Assembly (NCBI RefSeq): GCF_013415885.1
Contig: NZ_CP058910.1
Coordinates: 496,001-560,000 of the forward strand
Length of the DNA stretch: 64,000 nt
Reading direction: 5' to 3'
Source: Halosimplex rubrum
GTDB taxonomy: Archaea > Halobacteriota > Halobacteria > Halobacteriales > Haloarculaceae
A model generated the notes under the pieces. It was not told the DNA's origin. It searched no databases and worked only from the letters and a program-made list of their open reading frames with translations. Positions 27,190-35,610 of the stretch are shown piece by piece. A program made the translations under genes and the position numbers. Positions within the stretch are counted from its first letter, which is position 1; the number at the start of each line of letters is the position of its first letter.

Positions 27190-28752
27190 GTGACGGACAC
27201 GGCGGACGAGTCGTCGGACGGCGAGCCGGACGCCTCGTCCGAGGATGCGCCTGACGACCGCCCGGCGGAGGACACGCCGGGCGACCCGGGCCGCGACAGC
27301 GACTACGACCTCACGGAGGGGTCGCTGTTGCGCCCGCTCGTAGCGCTGTCGGCGCCGATCGTCTTCACGCAGCTGCTGCAGGTCGTCTACAACCTCGTCG
27401 ACACCTTCTGGGTCGGGCGGCTCGGCGGCGACGCCGTCAGCGCCCTCTCCTTTTCCTGGCCACCCGTGTTCGTGCTCATCTCGCTGGGCGGCGGGCTCAC
27501 GCTGGCGGGGAGCGTCCTCGTCGCCCAGCACAAGGGCGCCGGCAACCTCGAACGGGTCAACGAGGTCGCCGGCCAGACGCTGGCGTTCGTCACCCTGTTC
27601 TCGCTGGCGCTCGGTGCCGTCGGCTACCTGCTCGCGCCCGCGTTCCTCCGGCTCATCGGCGCCGAGCCCGGAACCACGGTGTTCGCCTACTCGCTCGAGT
27701 ACATGCGGGTGATCTTCCTCGGCGTCTGGTTCATGTTCGGCTTCTTCGTCTTCCAGTCGCTCCTGCGCGGGTGGGGCGACACCCGCACGCCGATGTACCT
27801 GATGGCCGTCAGCGTCGCCGTCAACGTCGTTCTCGACCCCGTGTTCATCTTCGGGTTCGCCGACAACCCCCTGTTCGGCATCCTCGGCGCTCGCGGGCTC
27901 GAAGCGGATCTGCTCGCCGCGACGGGCTTCCGTGGCCACGGCGTCGAAGGCGCGGCGATGGCGACCATCCTCTCGCGGGCGCTCGCGACGGTACCCGGGG
28001 TCGCGCTCCTCTTTTCGGGGCGACTCGGCCTCTCCCTGTCGCTCGCGGACCTGCGCCTGGAGCGGGCGACCGTCCGGAAGATCATCGAGATCGGCTATCC
28101 CGCGAGCATCGAGCAGAGTTCGGGCGCGCTCTCCTACACCGCGATGACGGCCATCGTCGCGGTCATCGGCTCGACGGCCGTCGCCGCCTTCGGCATCACC
28201 GCCCGACTGACTTCGTTCGTGTTTCTGCCCGCCGTGGGACTGGGGATGGGCGTCGAGACCGCGGTCGGGCAGAACCTCGGCGCGCGGCGGGCCGACCGGG
28301 CGCGCAAGGCCGTCTACCTCGCCGTCGGCATGCTCGTCGCCGCCTACGTCGTCGTCAGCGCCGTCGGGATCTACTGGGCCCGCGACATCGTCGGCGTGTT
28401 CATCTCCGGCGAGGAGGCCGGCCGGATCGTCGACATCGGCGAGACGTACATGCTGATCGTCGCGCCCACCTTCGCGTTCATGGGCACCTTCCACGTCATC
28501 AAGGGCTGTTTCAACGGCGCCGGCAACACCCGCGCCGCGATGGTCATGTCGGTCACCGCCGTCTGGGGCATGCAGGTCGTCCCCGCGTGGATCCTCGTGA
28601 CGAACTTCGACATGGGCACCACCGGCGCCTGGTGGGCCATCGCCATCATGCACGTCGGGAGCGCGCTGATCGTCGGCGCCTGGTTCCTCCGTGGCACCTG
28701 GACCGACACCGTCGTCGAGGAGGACGAACCCGCGGCCGCACCCGCGGACTGA
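27190..28752 (+). CDS. MATE family multidrug/Na+ efflux transporter
   Basis: This 520-residue protein has an acidic N-terminal tail of 40 residues and then twelve predicted transmembrane helices in two homologous halves (first half from LVALSAPIVFTQLLQVVYNLVDTFWVG; second from IIEIGYPASIEQSSGALSYTAM), with GLGMGVETAVGQNLGA. MATE proteins export organic cations or drugs by H+ or Na+ antiport. GTG at 27190 follows the tetR stop by 4 nt, so the pair is an operon; ligand release of the repressor would induce the pump. Confidence 0.92.
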   Translation: MTDTADESSDGEPDASSEDAPDDRPAEDTPGDPGRDSDYDLTEGSLLRPLVALSAPIVFTQLLQVVYNLVDTFWVGRLGGDAVSALSFSWPPVFVLISLGGGLTLAGSVLVAQHKGAGNLERVNEVAGQTLAFVTLFSLALGAVGYLLAPAFLRLIGAEPGTTVFAYSLEYMRVIFLGVWFMFGFFVFQSLLRGWGDTRTPMYLMAVSVAVNVVLDPVFIFGFADNPLFGILGARGLEADLLAATGFRGHGVEGAAMATILSRALATVPGVALLFSGRLGLSLSLADLRLERATVRKIIEIGYPASIEQSSGALSYTAMTAIVAVIGSTAVAAFGITARLTSFVFLPAVGLGMGVETAVGQNLGARRADRARKAVYLAVGMLVAAYVVVSAVGIYWARDIVGVFISGEEAGRIVDIGETYMLIVAPTFAFMGTFHVIKGCFNGAGNTRAAMVMSVTAVWGMQVVPAWILVTNFDMGTTGAWWAIAIMHVGSALIVGAWFLRGTWTDTVVEEDEPAAAPAD

Positions 28753-28805
28753 CTCCCCGACGCGGGGGCCGGCAGTAGGGGTCGCCGCTTCCGCGACCGC
28801 CAGCC

Positions 28806-28831
28806 ATTTATTTGATTGAGTACTCAATCAA
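28806..28831 (+). promoter_or_regulatory. TATA box overlapping a 20-bp perfect palindrome
   Basis: TTGATTGAGTACTCAATCAA (28812-28831) is a perfect palindrome. It begins within the AT-rich TATA element ATTTATTTG (28806-28814) and ends 4 nt before the ATG of the second TetR gene. The size and position fit a dimeric TetR-type operator that blocks transcription initiation. Confidence 0.8.
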
Positions 28832-28835
28832 GAGC

Positions 28836-29570
28836 ATGACGGACGACGCCGCGGACGCGAGCGCGACGACAGAGGCGGATCCGCCGGACGACGGCGGTAA
28901 CCGATCCGACGACGGATCGGCCGACGCGACGACGGGCGGCGGTGACGCGCCGGCGGGCGGGGGCGAGGACGAGGAGCCCTCGACGGCCGACGAGATCCGC
29001 TGGGCGGCGTTCGACGTGCTGGTCGAGCGCGGCTTCGACGAGTTCACGACGCAGGCCGTCGCCGACGCGGCGGGCGTGAGCCAGTCGCTCGTCCACTACT
29101 ACTACGACACGAAAGAGGACCTCGTCTTCTCGATGTTCACGAACGGGCTGGACCACCTGACCGACGAGGTCCGCGAGCGGGCCGACAGCGACGACCCCCG
29201 CGAGCGGCTGCTGGAACTCGCCCGGTACATGCTCAGGACGCCGGAGGGCGAGGAGTTCGAGGAGGCCGTCGAGTTCTCGCGGATGCTCCTGGAGATCGAG
29301 GCCCAGGCGCCCTACGACGACCGGCTGCGCGAGGCCGTCGAGTACGATTCGGAGTTCCTGGAGAGGTTCGTCGCCGACGCCGTCGAAGAGGGGATCGAGT
29401 CCGGGCAGTTCCGCGCCGTCGACCCAGAACCGTTCGCGGTCACCTTCGTCGCGGCCGTCCGCTCGGGCCAGAACCGCCACGCCATCTTCGCCGACGACGA
29501 GCGCGTCCGGCCGGTTCTCGACGGCCTGGAGGCGATGGTCGACGACTACCTCGCGGAGGATAGCGCGTGA
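28836..29570 (+). CDS. TetR/AcrR family regulator
   Basis: This 244-residue protein has a 50-residue acidic, disordered N-terminal extension, then the TetR DNA-binding domain (ADEIRWAAFDVLVERGFDEFTTQAVADAAGVSQSLVHYYYDTKEDLV) and a helical effector domain. It is paralogous to the TetR at 26445 (shared SLVHYYYDTKEDL / SLIHYHYDSKADL and RDVDPE / RAVDPE positions). ATG at 28836 was chosen because an upstream in-frame TTG lies in the operator palindrome. It probably controls the ABC exporter genes downstream. Confidence 0.9.
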   Translation: MTDDAADASATTEADPPDDGGNRSDDGSADATTGGGDAPAGGGEDEEPSTADEIRWAAFDVLVERGFDEFTTQAVADAAGVSQSLVHYYYDTKEDLVFSMFTNGLDHLTDEVRERADSDDPRERLLELARYMLRTPEGEEFEEAVEFSRMLLEIEAQAPYDDRLREAVEYDSEFLERFVADAVEEGIESGQFRAVDPEPFAVTFVAAVRSGQNRHAIFADDERVRPVLDGLEAMVDDYLAEDSA

Positions 29571-29700
29571 GCCGGCCGACCCGCTCGCCGACGAGCGGTT
29601 CCGTCGCGTGCGCTAACGACACTCACACCACCGGTAGCGATATGGGTCGCCCGTCGGGAGCGGATCGTACCCCGCGCCACCGCCCCCGAGGTGATCCACC

Positions 29701-31626
29701 GTGAGTGACACGCCCGAGTACGAGGCCCCCGACCACGTCGGCAACCCGCTGGTCCACCTCGTCCGCCGGTACGCCCGCCCCTACGGCGCCCGCTACGCCG
29801 TCGCCATCGTCGGCACGGCGCTGGCGCAGGTCCCCCAGCGCGTGCCCGCCCTGGTCGTCGGCGTGGCGCTCGACGCTATCCTCCTGTCGAGCGCCTCGTA
29901 CTCGCTCCCGCTGGTTCCCGACGGCGTGATCCCGACGACGACGGAGGGGCAGGTCACCTTCACCGTCGGGCTGCTCGTCGCCGCCTTCGCGCTGGACGGC
30001 GCGCTGAGCTGGCTCTCGGGACGGGTCGCCGGCACCGCCCGCCTGCGGACGCTCCACGACGTCCGGGTCGACACCTTCGACGCGCTGGTCGGCCGGGAGA
30101 TGGACTTCTTCGACCGCCGCCAGACCGGCGACGTGATGAGCGTCCTCAACAACGACGTGAGCAACCTGAACGGCTTCGGCAACAACGCCGTCCAGGGGCT
30201 GCGCTTCGTCACTCAGATCGCCGTCGCCTTCGCGTTCATGGCGACGCTGCACGTCCGGCTGGCGGCGCTGTTGCTCGTCCTCCCGGTCGGGCTGGCGCTG
30301 CTCGGCCGCTGGTACACCACCCGCGTCGAACCCGTCTACGAGGACGTGCGCGAGAGCGTCGGCCGGATCAACGCGCGCCTGGAGGACAGCATCGACGGGA
30401 TCGCGACGGTCAAGAGCTTCGCCCGCGAGGACCGCGAGCGCGACGCCGTCGCCGGCGCCTCCCGGGAGTACCGCGACCGCAACTGGTCGGTCATCCGCCT
30501 GCGGCTCATCTTCAACTACAGCAGCTGGTCGGTGTCGTCGTTCTCGTTCGTCGGCCTGTTCGCGATCGGCGCCTACATCAACCTCAACGGGGCGCCGCCG
30601 GTCTTGGGCCACTCGCTGACCGCCGGGACGCTCCTGACCTTCCTGCTGTACAGCAAGTCCTTCTACGGCCCGATCCGCCAGCTCATGCTCGACGTGCTCG
30701 ACAGCTACGAGAACGCGCTGGCGTCGAGCAAACGCATCGTCGCCGTCCTCGAGACCGACCGGCAGGCGAACGAGACCGGCGCGGACCTCGACGTTCGCGA
30801 GGGCCGCATCGAGTACGACGACGTGAGTTTCTCCTACGAGAGCAGCGACGAACAGCAACTCACGGACGTGAGCTTCACCGCCGAACCGGGCTCGCTCGTC
30901 GGCATCGTCGGCCCCACCGGCGCCGGCAAGTCGACGATCACGAAGCTCCTCTTTCGCTTCTACGAGGCCGACGCGGGCAGCGTCGCCGTCGACGGCCGGG
31001 ACGTGACCGACGTGTCACCCCGCAGCCTGCGCGATCACCTCGGCTACGTCAGCCAGGACCCGTTCCTGTTCTACGGGACGATCCGACAGAACATCGGTTA
31101 CGCGGTGGACGACCCCGACGACGAGGAGATCGAACACGCCGCGAGACTCGCGGGCGCCCACGAGTTCGTCACCGGCCTCGACGACGGCTACGACACGCAG
31201 GTCGGCGAGCGGGGCGAGAGCCTCTCGGGCGGCCAGCGCCAGCGGGTCGCCATCGCCCGCGCCCTGTTGCGCGAACCGGAGATCCTCGTCCTCGACGAGG
31301 CGACCAGCCACGTCGACAACGAGACCGAACGACAGATCCAGGAGAGCATCGACGCGCTCGCGGGCGAACGGACGACGCTGGCCATCGCCCACCGGCTGTC
31401 GACCGTGCGCAACGCCGACCGGATAGTCGTCGTCGACGACGGCCGGGTCGTCGAGCAGGGGAGCCACGAGGAACTACTCGAGCGCGACGGGCTCTACGCC
31501 GACCTGTGGCGGGTGCAGGTGGGCGACACCGACGCCGTCTCGGAGGCGTTCCTGCAGCGGGCGCGCGCCGAGGACCGCCCCTCAGAGCGCATCGAGTCGG
31601 CGGTCGACGGGGAGGTGTCGCGATGA
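29701..31626 (+). CDS. ABC exporter half-transporter (permease-ATPase)
   Basis: This 641-residue half-transporter has six transmembrane helices (about residues 30-325, type I exporter fold) and a C-terminal ATPase: Walker A GPTGAGKST, Q-loop SQDPFLF, signature LSGGQRQRVAIARALL, Walker B ILVLDEATSH and H-loop IAHRLST. All catalytic residues are canonical. It begins at a GTG, and its stop overlaps the start of the next ABC gene (ATGA), so the two probably form a heterodimeric exporter. The substrate is unknown; a TetR gene upstream suggests drugs or toxic lipids. Confidence 0.93.
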   Translation: MSDTPEYEAPDHVGNPLVHLVRRYARPYGARYAVAIVGTALAQVPQRVPALVVGVALDAILLSSASYSLPLVPDGVIPTTTEGQVTFTVGLLVAAFALDGALSWLSGRVAGTARLRTLHDVRVDTFDALVGREMDFFDRRQTGDVMSVLNNDVSNLNGFGNNAVQGLRFVTQIAVAFAFMATLHVRLAALLLVLPVGLALLGRWYTTRVEPVYEDVRESVGRINARLEDSIDGIATVKSFAREDRERDAVAGASREYRDRNWSVIRLRLIFNYSSWSVSSFSFVGLFAIGAYINLNGAPPVLGHSLTAGTLLTFLLYSKSFYGPIRQLMLDVLDSYENALASSKRIVAVLETDRQANETGADLDVREGRIEYDDVSFSYESSDEQQLTDVSFTAEPGSLVGIVGPTGAGKSTITKLLFRFYEADAGSVAVDGRDVTDVSPRSLRDHLGYVSQDPFLFYGTIRQNIGYAVDDPDDEEIEHAARLAGAHEFVTGLDDGYDTQVGERGESLSGGQRQRVAIARALLREPEILVLDEATSHVDNETERQIQESIDALAGERTTLAIAHRLSTVRNADRIVVVDDGRVVEQGSHEELLERDGLYADLWRVQVGDTDAVSEAFLQRARAEDRPSERIESAVDGEVSR

Positions 31627-33656
31627 GTGACAGCGAGGACGACCGAAGGGAGTCCTCGGACACCGCGAGCGGGGAGGGCGAGGCCGACTCCGAGGCGGCC
31701 GCGGACGGCCCCGAACGCGGGCGCATCGCGGCGGCCGCGGAGGACGTGCGCCGGCCGCTCCCGTCGCTGCTGCGCGACGGCGGCCGGGGGAACCTGCGGT
31801 GGCTCGGCGCCGGCGCCGCGTCGTCGGTGGCCGCGCAGTTCCTCTCGAACCTCGACATGTTCATCGTCGGGCTGGCCTTCGACGCGATGTTCAACGGCAT
31901 GAGCTACGACCTGCCGCTCGTTCCGGCGGGGTGGATCCCGGCCGACCCGACCGGGATGCTCGCGTTCACCGTCGCGCTGCTGGTCGGCCTGAAGCTCGTC
32001 GACATGACCTTCGGCATCTTCGCCGAGTACGCCCTCTTCCTGTTCGCCCAGCGCACCCTCCACCGCATCAGGGTCGACGCCTTCGACCGCGTCCAGCGGC
32101 TGGACATGGGCTTTTTCGACACTCAGCAGACCGGCGAGGTGATGAGCGTCCTCAACAACGACGTCAACTCCCTGGAGCAGTTCCTCGAGGTCGGACCGAA
32201 CCTCGGGGTCGTCGCCGTCGCGATGTTCGCCAGCTCGGTCGTCTACATGGCCCTGCTGAACTGGCAGCTGGCGCTCATCTCCGTCGCCGTCGCACCGGTG
32301 TTGCTGGCCGCCAACGTCTGGTTCGGCGCCCGCCACGAGGCGCGCAACGACGACGTGCGCGAGGAGACCGGGATCCTGAACGCCTTGCTGGAGACGAACA
32401 TCAGCGGTATCCAGACCGTGAAGGCCTTCGGCGGCGAGCGCCACGAGACCGAGCGGGTCACCGACCGGTCGGCGACCCACCGGACCGCCAGCTGGCGCGC
32501 CCACATGGTCGGCGTCGGCCACCAGCCCGCGCTGCGGATGCTCGCCGGTGTCGCCTTCGTCGCGACGCTGTTCGTCGGCACCGAGTGGGCCATCGACAGC
32601 CGCTTCTGGCTGTTCCCGGGCACCATCACCGCCGGCGAACTCGTCCCGTTCATGTACTACACCCAGCAGCTCGTCATGCCCGTCCGTTTCCTCGCCTGGG
32701 TGACCGGCCTCTACAAGGGCGCCACCTCCTCCGCCAAGCGCATCCTCGGCGTCCAGCGCATGGAACCGCCCCGCGAGGAGGGCCGCACGGAACTGGTCGA
32801 CCCCGAGGGCCGCGTCGAGTACGAGGACGTGTCCTTCGCCTACCCCGGCACCGACGAGCGCGTCCTCAGCGACATCGACCTCGACGTCGAACCGGGTGAG
32901 ACCGTCGGCCTCGTCGGCGAGACCGGTGCGGGCAAGTCCACCCTGCTCAAGCTCCTGCAGGCGTACTACGACCCCGGCGAGGGGAGCGTCCGCGTCGACG
33001 GCACCGACGTGCGCGAGATCACTCGCGACAGCCTCCGCACCTCGATCGGCTACGTCGCCCAGGACCCGTTCCTGTTCACCGGGACGATCCGGGAGAACAT
33101 CGCGTACGCGGTGAGCGAGGCCGACCGCCGGGAGGCCTCGGAAGACGCGAGCAGCGCGGAGCAAGACTCCGCGGGCCGTTCGAGCGGGCGGAGCCCGCGA
33201 GAAGACGGCGATAGCCGCGAGCGCGGCGATCCGACCGACGAGGACATCGAGGCCGCCGCTCGCGAGGCCGGCGCCCACGAGTTCATCGGCGACCTCGAGA
33301 AGGGCTACGACGCCGAGGTCGGCGAGCGCGGCGTCATGCTCTCGGGCGGCCAGCGCCAGCGGATCGCCCTCGCTCGGGTCCTGCTGGCCGACCCGCCGAT
33401 GTTCATCTTCGACGAGGCGACCAGCCACGTCGACAACCGCACCGAGGTGCTGATCCAGCGCTCGCTCGACGCGGTGACCGAGGACCGCACCACCTTCGTC
33501 GTCGCCCACCGCCTCTCGACGGTCCGGGACGCCGACCGCATCGTCGTCATGGACGACGGCCGGATCGTCGAACAGGGCACTCACGACGAGCTGCTCGATC
33601 TGGACGGGAAGTACGCCGACCTCTGGAAGGTGCAGGTGGGCGCCGTCGGGACCTGA
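31623..33656 (+). CDS. ABC exporter half-transporter (permease-ATPase) with extra low-complexity insert
   Basis: This is the 677-residue partner of the preceding ABC protein: acidic N-terminal tail, six transmembrane helices and ATPase (GETGAGKST, VAQDPFLF, LSGGQRQRIALARVLL, MFIFDEATSH, VAHRLST). Compared with its neighbour, which reads NIGYAVDDPDDEEIEHAARLAGAHEF, this protein has about 40 extra residues after NIAYAVSEAD (roughly 497-537, Ser/Arg/Asp-rich) located between the Q-loop and signature motif. The insert DNA contains short hairpins. Both ATP sites look intact. Confidence 0.92.
   Translation: MSDSEDDRRESSDTASGEGEADSEAAADGPERGRIAAAAEDVRRPLPSLLRDGGRGNLRWLGAGAASSVAAQFLSNLDMFIVGLAFDAMFNGMSYDLPLVPAGWIPADPTGMLAFTVALLVGLKLVDMTFGIFAEYALFLFAQRTLHRIRVDAFDRVQRLDMGFFDTQQTGEVMSVLNNDVNSLEQFLEVGPNLGVVAVAMFASSVVYMALLNWQLALISVAVAPVLLAANVWFGARHEARNDDVREETGILNALLETNISGIQTVKAFGGERHETERVTDRSATHRTASWRAHMVGVGHQPALRMLAGVAFVATLFVGTEWAIDSRFWLFPGTITAGELVPFMYYTQQLVMPVRFLAWVTGLYKGATSSAKRILGVQRMEPPREEGRTELVDPEGRVEYEDVSFAYPGTDERVLSDIDLDVEPGETVGLVGETGAGKSTLLKLLQAYYDPGEGSVRVDGTDVREITRDSLRTSIGYVAQDPFLFTGTIRENIAYAVSEADRREASEDASSAEQDSAGRSSGRSPREDGDSRERGDPTDEDIEAAAREAGAHEFIGDLEKGYDAEVGERGVMLSGGQRQRIALARVLLADPPMFIFDEATSHVDNRTEVLIQRSLDAVTEDRTTFVVAHRLSTVRDADRIVVMDDGRIVEQGTHDELLDLDGKYADLWKVQVGAVGT
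33155..33198 (+). repeat. hairpins within the ABC transporter insert
   Basis: CGCGGAG-caaga-CTCCGCG (33155-33173) and GCGGGC-gga-GCCCGC (33184-33198) lie in frame within the segment that encodes the extra residues of the ABC protein. A weaker CGGC/GCCG pair follows. Confidence 0.65.
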
Positions 33657-33670
33657 AGACGGTCCCGACC

Positions 33671-33685
33671 GCCCCCGTCGGGGGC
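33671..33685 (+). terminator. hairpin after the ABC operon
   Basis: GCCCCC-gtc-GGGGGC forms a perfect 6-bp stem 14 nt after the ABC stop codon. It lacks a following T-run; it may be an mRNA 3'-end element or another member of the short-hairpin class. Confidence 0.3.
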
Positions 33686-33733
33686 TGCCGGGGGCGAAGC
33701 GCTTACCCGGCTGTTGGCCCTACCTCCGGCCAG

Positions 33734-34003
33734 ATGAGCGACCCAGCCATCACGCTCTACCGGCTGCAGGCCTGCCCGTTCTGCGAGCGGGTCGTCCGCC
33801 GGCTGGAAGCGTACGACCTCGACTACCGCTCGCGGTTCGTCGAGCCGATGCACAGCGACCGCGACGCCGTCCAGCGACTGACCGGCAAGCGCTCCGTGCC
33901 GGCCATCGTCGACGAGTCGACCGGCGTCACGATGTCCGAGAGCGGGAACATCGTCGAGTACCTCGAGGCCACCTACGGCGAGCGCTCGAAGGGGGGCGCC
34001 TGA
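33734..34003 (+). CDS. glutaredoxin / GST N-terminal-like thioredoxin-fold protein
   Basis: This 89-residue thioredoxin-fold protein has a CPFC active site (LYRLQACPFCERVVRRLEAY) and the cis-Pro region RSVPAIVDE followed by SGNIVEYLEATYG, as in glutaredoxins and GST N-terminal domains. It likely reduces disulfides or handles gamma-glutamylcysteine, the haloarchaeal low-molecular-weight thiol. Its stop is directly followed by the ATG of a redoxin-fold gene, indicating co-translation and a shared thiol-redox task. Confidence 0.88.
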   Translation: MSDPAITLYRLQACPFCERVVRRLEAYDLDYRSRFVEPMHSDRDAVQRLTGKRSVPAIVDESTGVTMSESGNIVEYLEATYGERSKGGA

Positions 34004-34519
34004 ATGGACCTGCCCTTCGAGGTGGTCGACCTGCCCGAGACCGACCACCCCGAGGAAGGCGACCGCGTCCCCGACTTCGAGCGCCCGCTCGTCGGCTCCG
34101 AGTTCTGGGAGGACGTGTCGCTCTCGACGCTGACCGACGAGGCGCCCGTCGTCCTCCTGTTCCACTCGATGGACGGCGCGTTCCCCGCCACCTACGTCTG
34201 GAACGAGGTCCGCGACCGCGGGTGGCTCGACCGCGACGACTGCCAGGTGGTCGGGCTGTCGATCTCCTCGCCGTACGAGCACGCCGACCTGATCGAGGAC
34301 CGCGGCGTCGACGCCCGGCTGTACTCCGACCCGAGCAACGAGGTCTCAGAGGCGTTCGACATCGTCAACGACCTGGACGGGATGGCCGGAATCTCCGAAC
34401 CGCGCCCGGCCGTCTTCGTTCTCGACGAGGAGCGCGTCGTTCAGTACGCCTGGGTCGCCGGCGAATGGCCCGAGTTCCCCGACTACGACGAAGTCGAAGC
34501 GGCGATGGACGAGCTGTAG
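34004..34519 (+). CDS. peroxiredoxin-fold (AhpC/TSA-like) protein lacking the peroxidatic Cys
   Basis: This 171-residue protein has the AhpC/TSA layout: DRVPDFERPLVG, a strand APVVLLFHSMDGAFPATYVWNEVRDR, VVGLSISSPYEHADLI, and RPAVFVLDEERVVQYAWVA. Where active peroxiredoxins carry the catalytic T-x-x-C, this reads FPATY, so no peroxidatic Cys is present; the only Cys lies before the next strand (DDCQVV, about residue 81). It may be a reductase partner or binding protein for the CPFC protein encoded immediately upstream. Confidence 0.82.
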   Translation: MDLPFEVVDLPETDHPEEGDRVPDFERPLVGSEFWEDVSLSTLTDEAPVVLLFHSMDGAFPATYVWNEVRDRGWLDRDDCQVVGLSISSPYEHADLIEDRGVDARLYSDPSNEVSEAFDIVNDLDGMAGISEPRPAVFVLDEERVVQYAWVAGEWPEFPDYDEVEAAMDEL

Positions 34520-34569
34520 ACCGGGGGGAGACCGACGCCGCGCGCGGTACGGACACCGGCGGGACCCGG

Positions 34570-34583
34570 TGACATCGATGTCA
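34570..34583 (+). promoter_or_regulatory. 14-bp palindrome upstream of dioxygenase promoter
   Basis: TGACATCGATGTCA is a perfect 14-bp palindrome. It sits just upstream of the AT-richer CTATTGAAGTATCG stretch (34588-34601) that is a candidate core promoter for the gene starting at 34621, a position usual for an activator site or an upstream operator. Confidence 0.45.
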
Positions 34584-34620
34584 GCGCCTATTGAAGTATC
34601 GCGAGTCCCTACCGGGAGCA

Positions 34621-35610
34621 ATGGCAGATCCGAACCCGACACCGGGCATCCACCACGTGACGTGTATCGCGGGCGACCCCCAGCGCAACATGGACTTCTG
34701 GGTCGAGACTCTGGGCTTGCGGCTCGTCAAACGGTCGATCAATCAGGACGACCCCGAAACGTACCACTTCTTCTTCGCCGACGCGGAGGGGACCCCCGGC
34801 ACGAGCATGACCTTCTTCCCCTGGGAGGGGATGTCCCGCGGCAAGGTCGGCTCCGGCCAGGTCTCCCGGACGGCGTTCCGCGTGCCCGAGGGCAGTCTCG
34901 GCTACTGGGAGGACCGCTTCGACGACCACGGCGTCGACTACGACGACCGCGTCGAGCGCTTCGGTGAGACGGTCCTCCCCTTCGAGGACCCCGACGGCCT
35001 CCCCGTCGAACTGGTCGAGACCGAGATCGGCGACGACGACCCGACCGTCCCCTGGACGGAGTTCGTCCCCGAGGAGGCCGCCATCCGCGGGTTCCACTCG
35101 GTGACGCTGTGGCTCGCCGACCCCCAGCCCACCGAGGAGTTGCTGGAGGCCATGGGCCTCGAACGCGTCGGCACCGAGGAAGCCGAGGGCGACACGCCCG
35201 GCGACGAGCGCACCCGCTTCGAAGCGACCGGTACCGTCGGGCAGTACGTCGACGTGCTCCCCACGATCCAGGGCGGCCGGCAGGGCCACGGCACGGTCCA
35301 TCACGTCGCCTTCCAGACGCCCACCGACGACGACCAGGAAGCCATGCGCTCGGCCGTCCGATCGCGCGGGCTCAGCCCGACCCAGCAGATCGACCGCCAC
35401 TGGTTCCGCTCGGTGTACTTCCGCGAGCACGGTGGCGTCCTCTTCGAACTCGCCACCAGCGAGCCGGGCTACACCAGCGACGAACCGCTCGACGACCTGG
35501 GCGGCCGGCTCGTCCTCCCCGGGAAGTTCGAGGACCGCCGCGAGGAGATCGAAGCCAACCTCACCGACGTGACCGTTCCCCGCGCCGAACAGGCCGAAGC
35601 CGACGACTGA
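34621..35610 (+). CDS. VOC-family ring-cleaving dioxygenase-like protein
   Basis: This 329-residue protein has two glyoxalase/bleomycin-resistance modules: GIHHVTCIAGDPQRNMDFWVETLGLRLVKRS (first His) and, from about residue 158, GFHSVTLWLADPQPTEELLEAMGL, with HGTVHHVAFQT and the C-terminal metal ligand in HGGVLFELATSEPGY. It resembles MhqO/MhqA-type extradiol dioxygenases of the quinone-stress response, which use Fe(II) to cleave hydroquinones. Substrate is unknown. A palindrome upstream suggests specific regulation. Confidence 0.88.
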   Translation: MADPNPTPGIHHVTCIAGDPQRNMDFWVETLGLRLVKRSINQDDPETYHFFFADAEGTPGTSMTFFPWEGMSRGKVGSGQVSRTAFRVPEGSLGYWEDRFDDHGVDYDDRVERFGETVLPFEDPDGLPVELVETEIGDDDPTVPWTEFVPEEAAIRGFHSVTLWLADPQPTEELLEAMGLERVGTEEAEGDTPGDERTRFEATGTVGQYVDVLPTIQGGRQGHGTVHHVAFQTPTDDDQEAMRSAVRSRGLSPTQQIDRHWFRSVYFREHGGVLFELATSEPGYTSDEPLDDLGGRLVLPGKFEDRREEIEANLTDVTVPRAEQAEADD

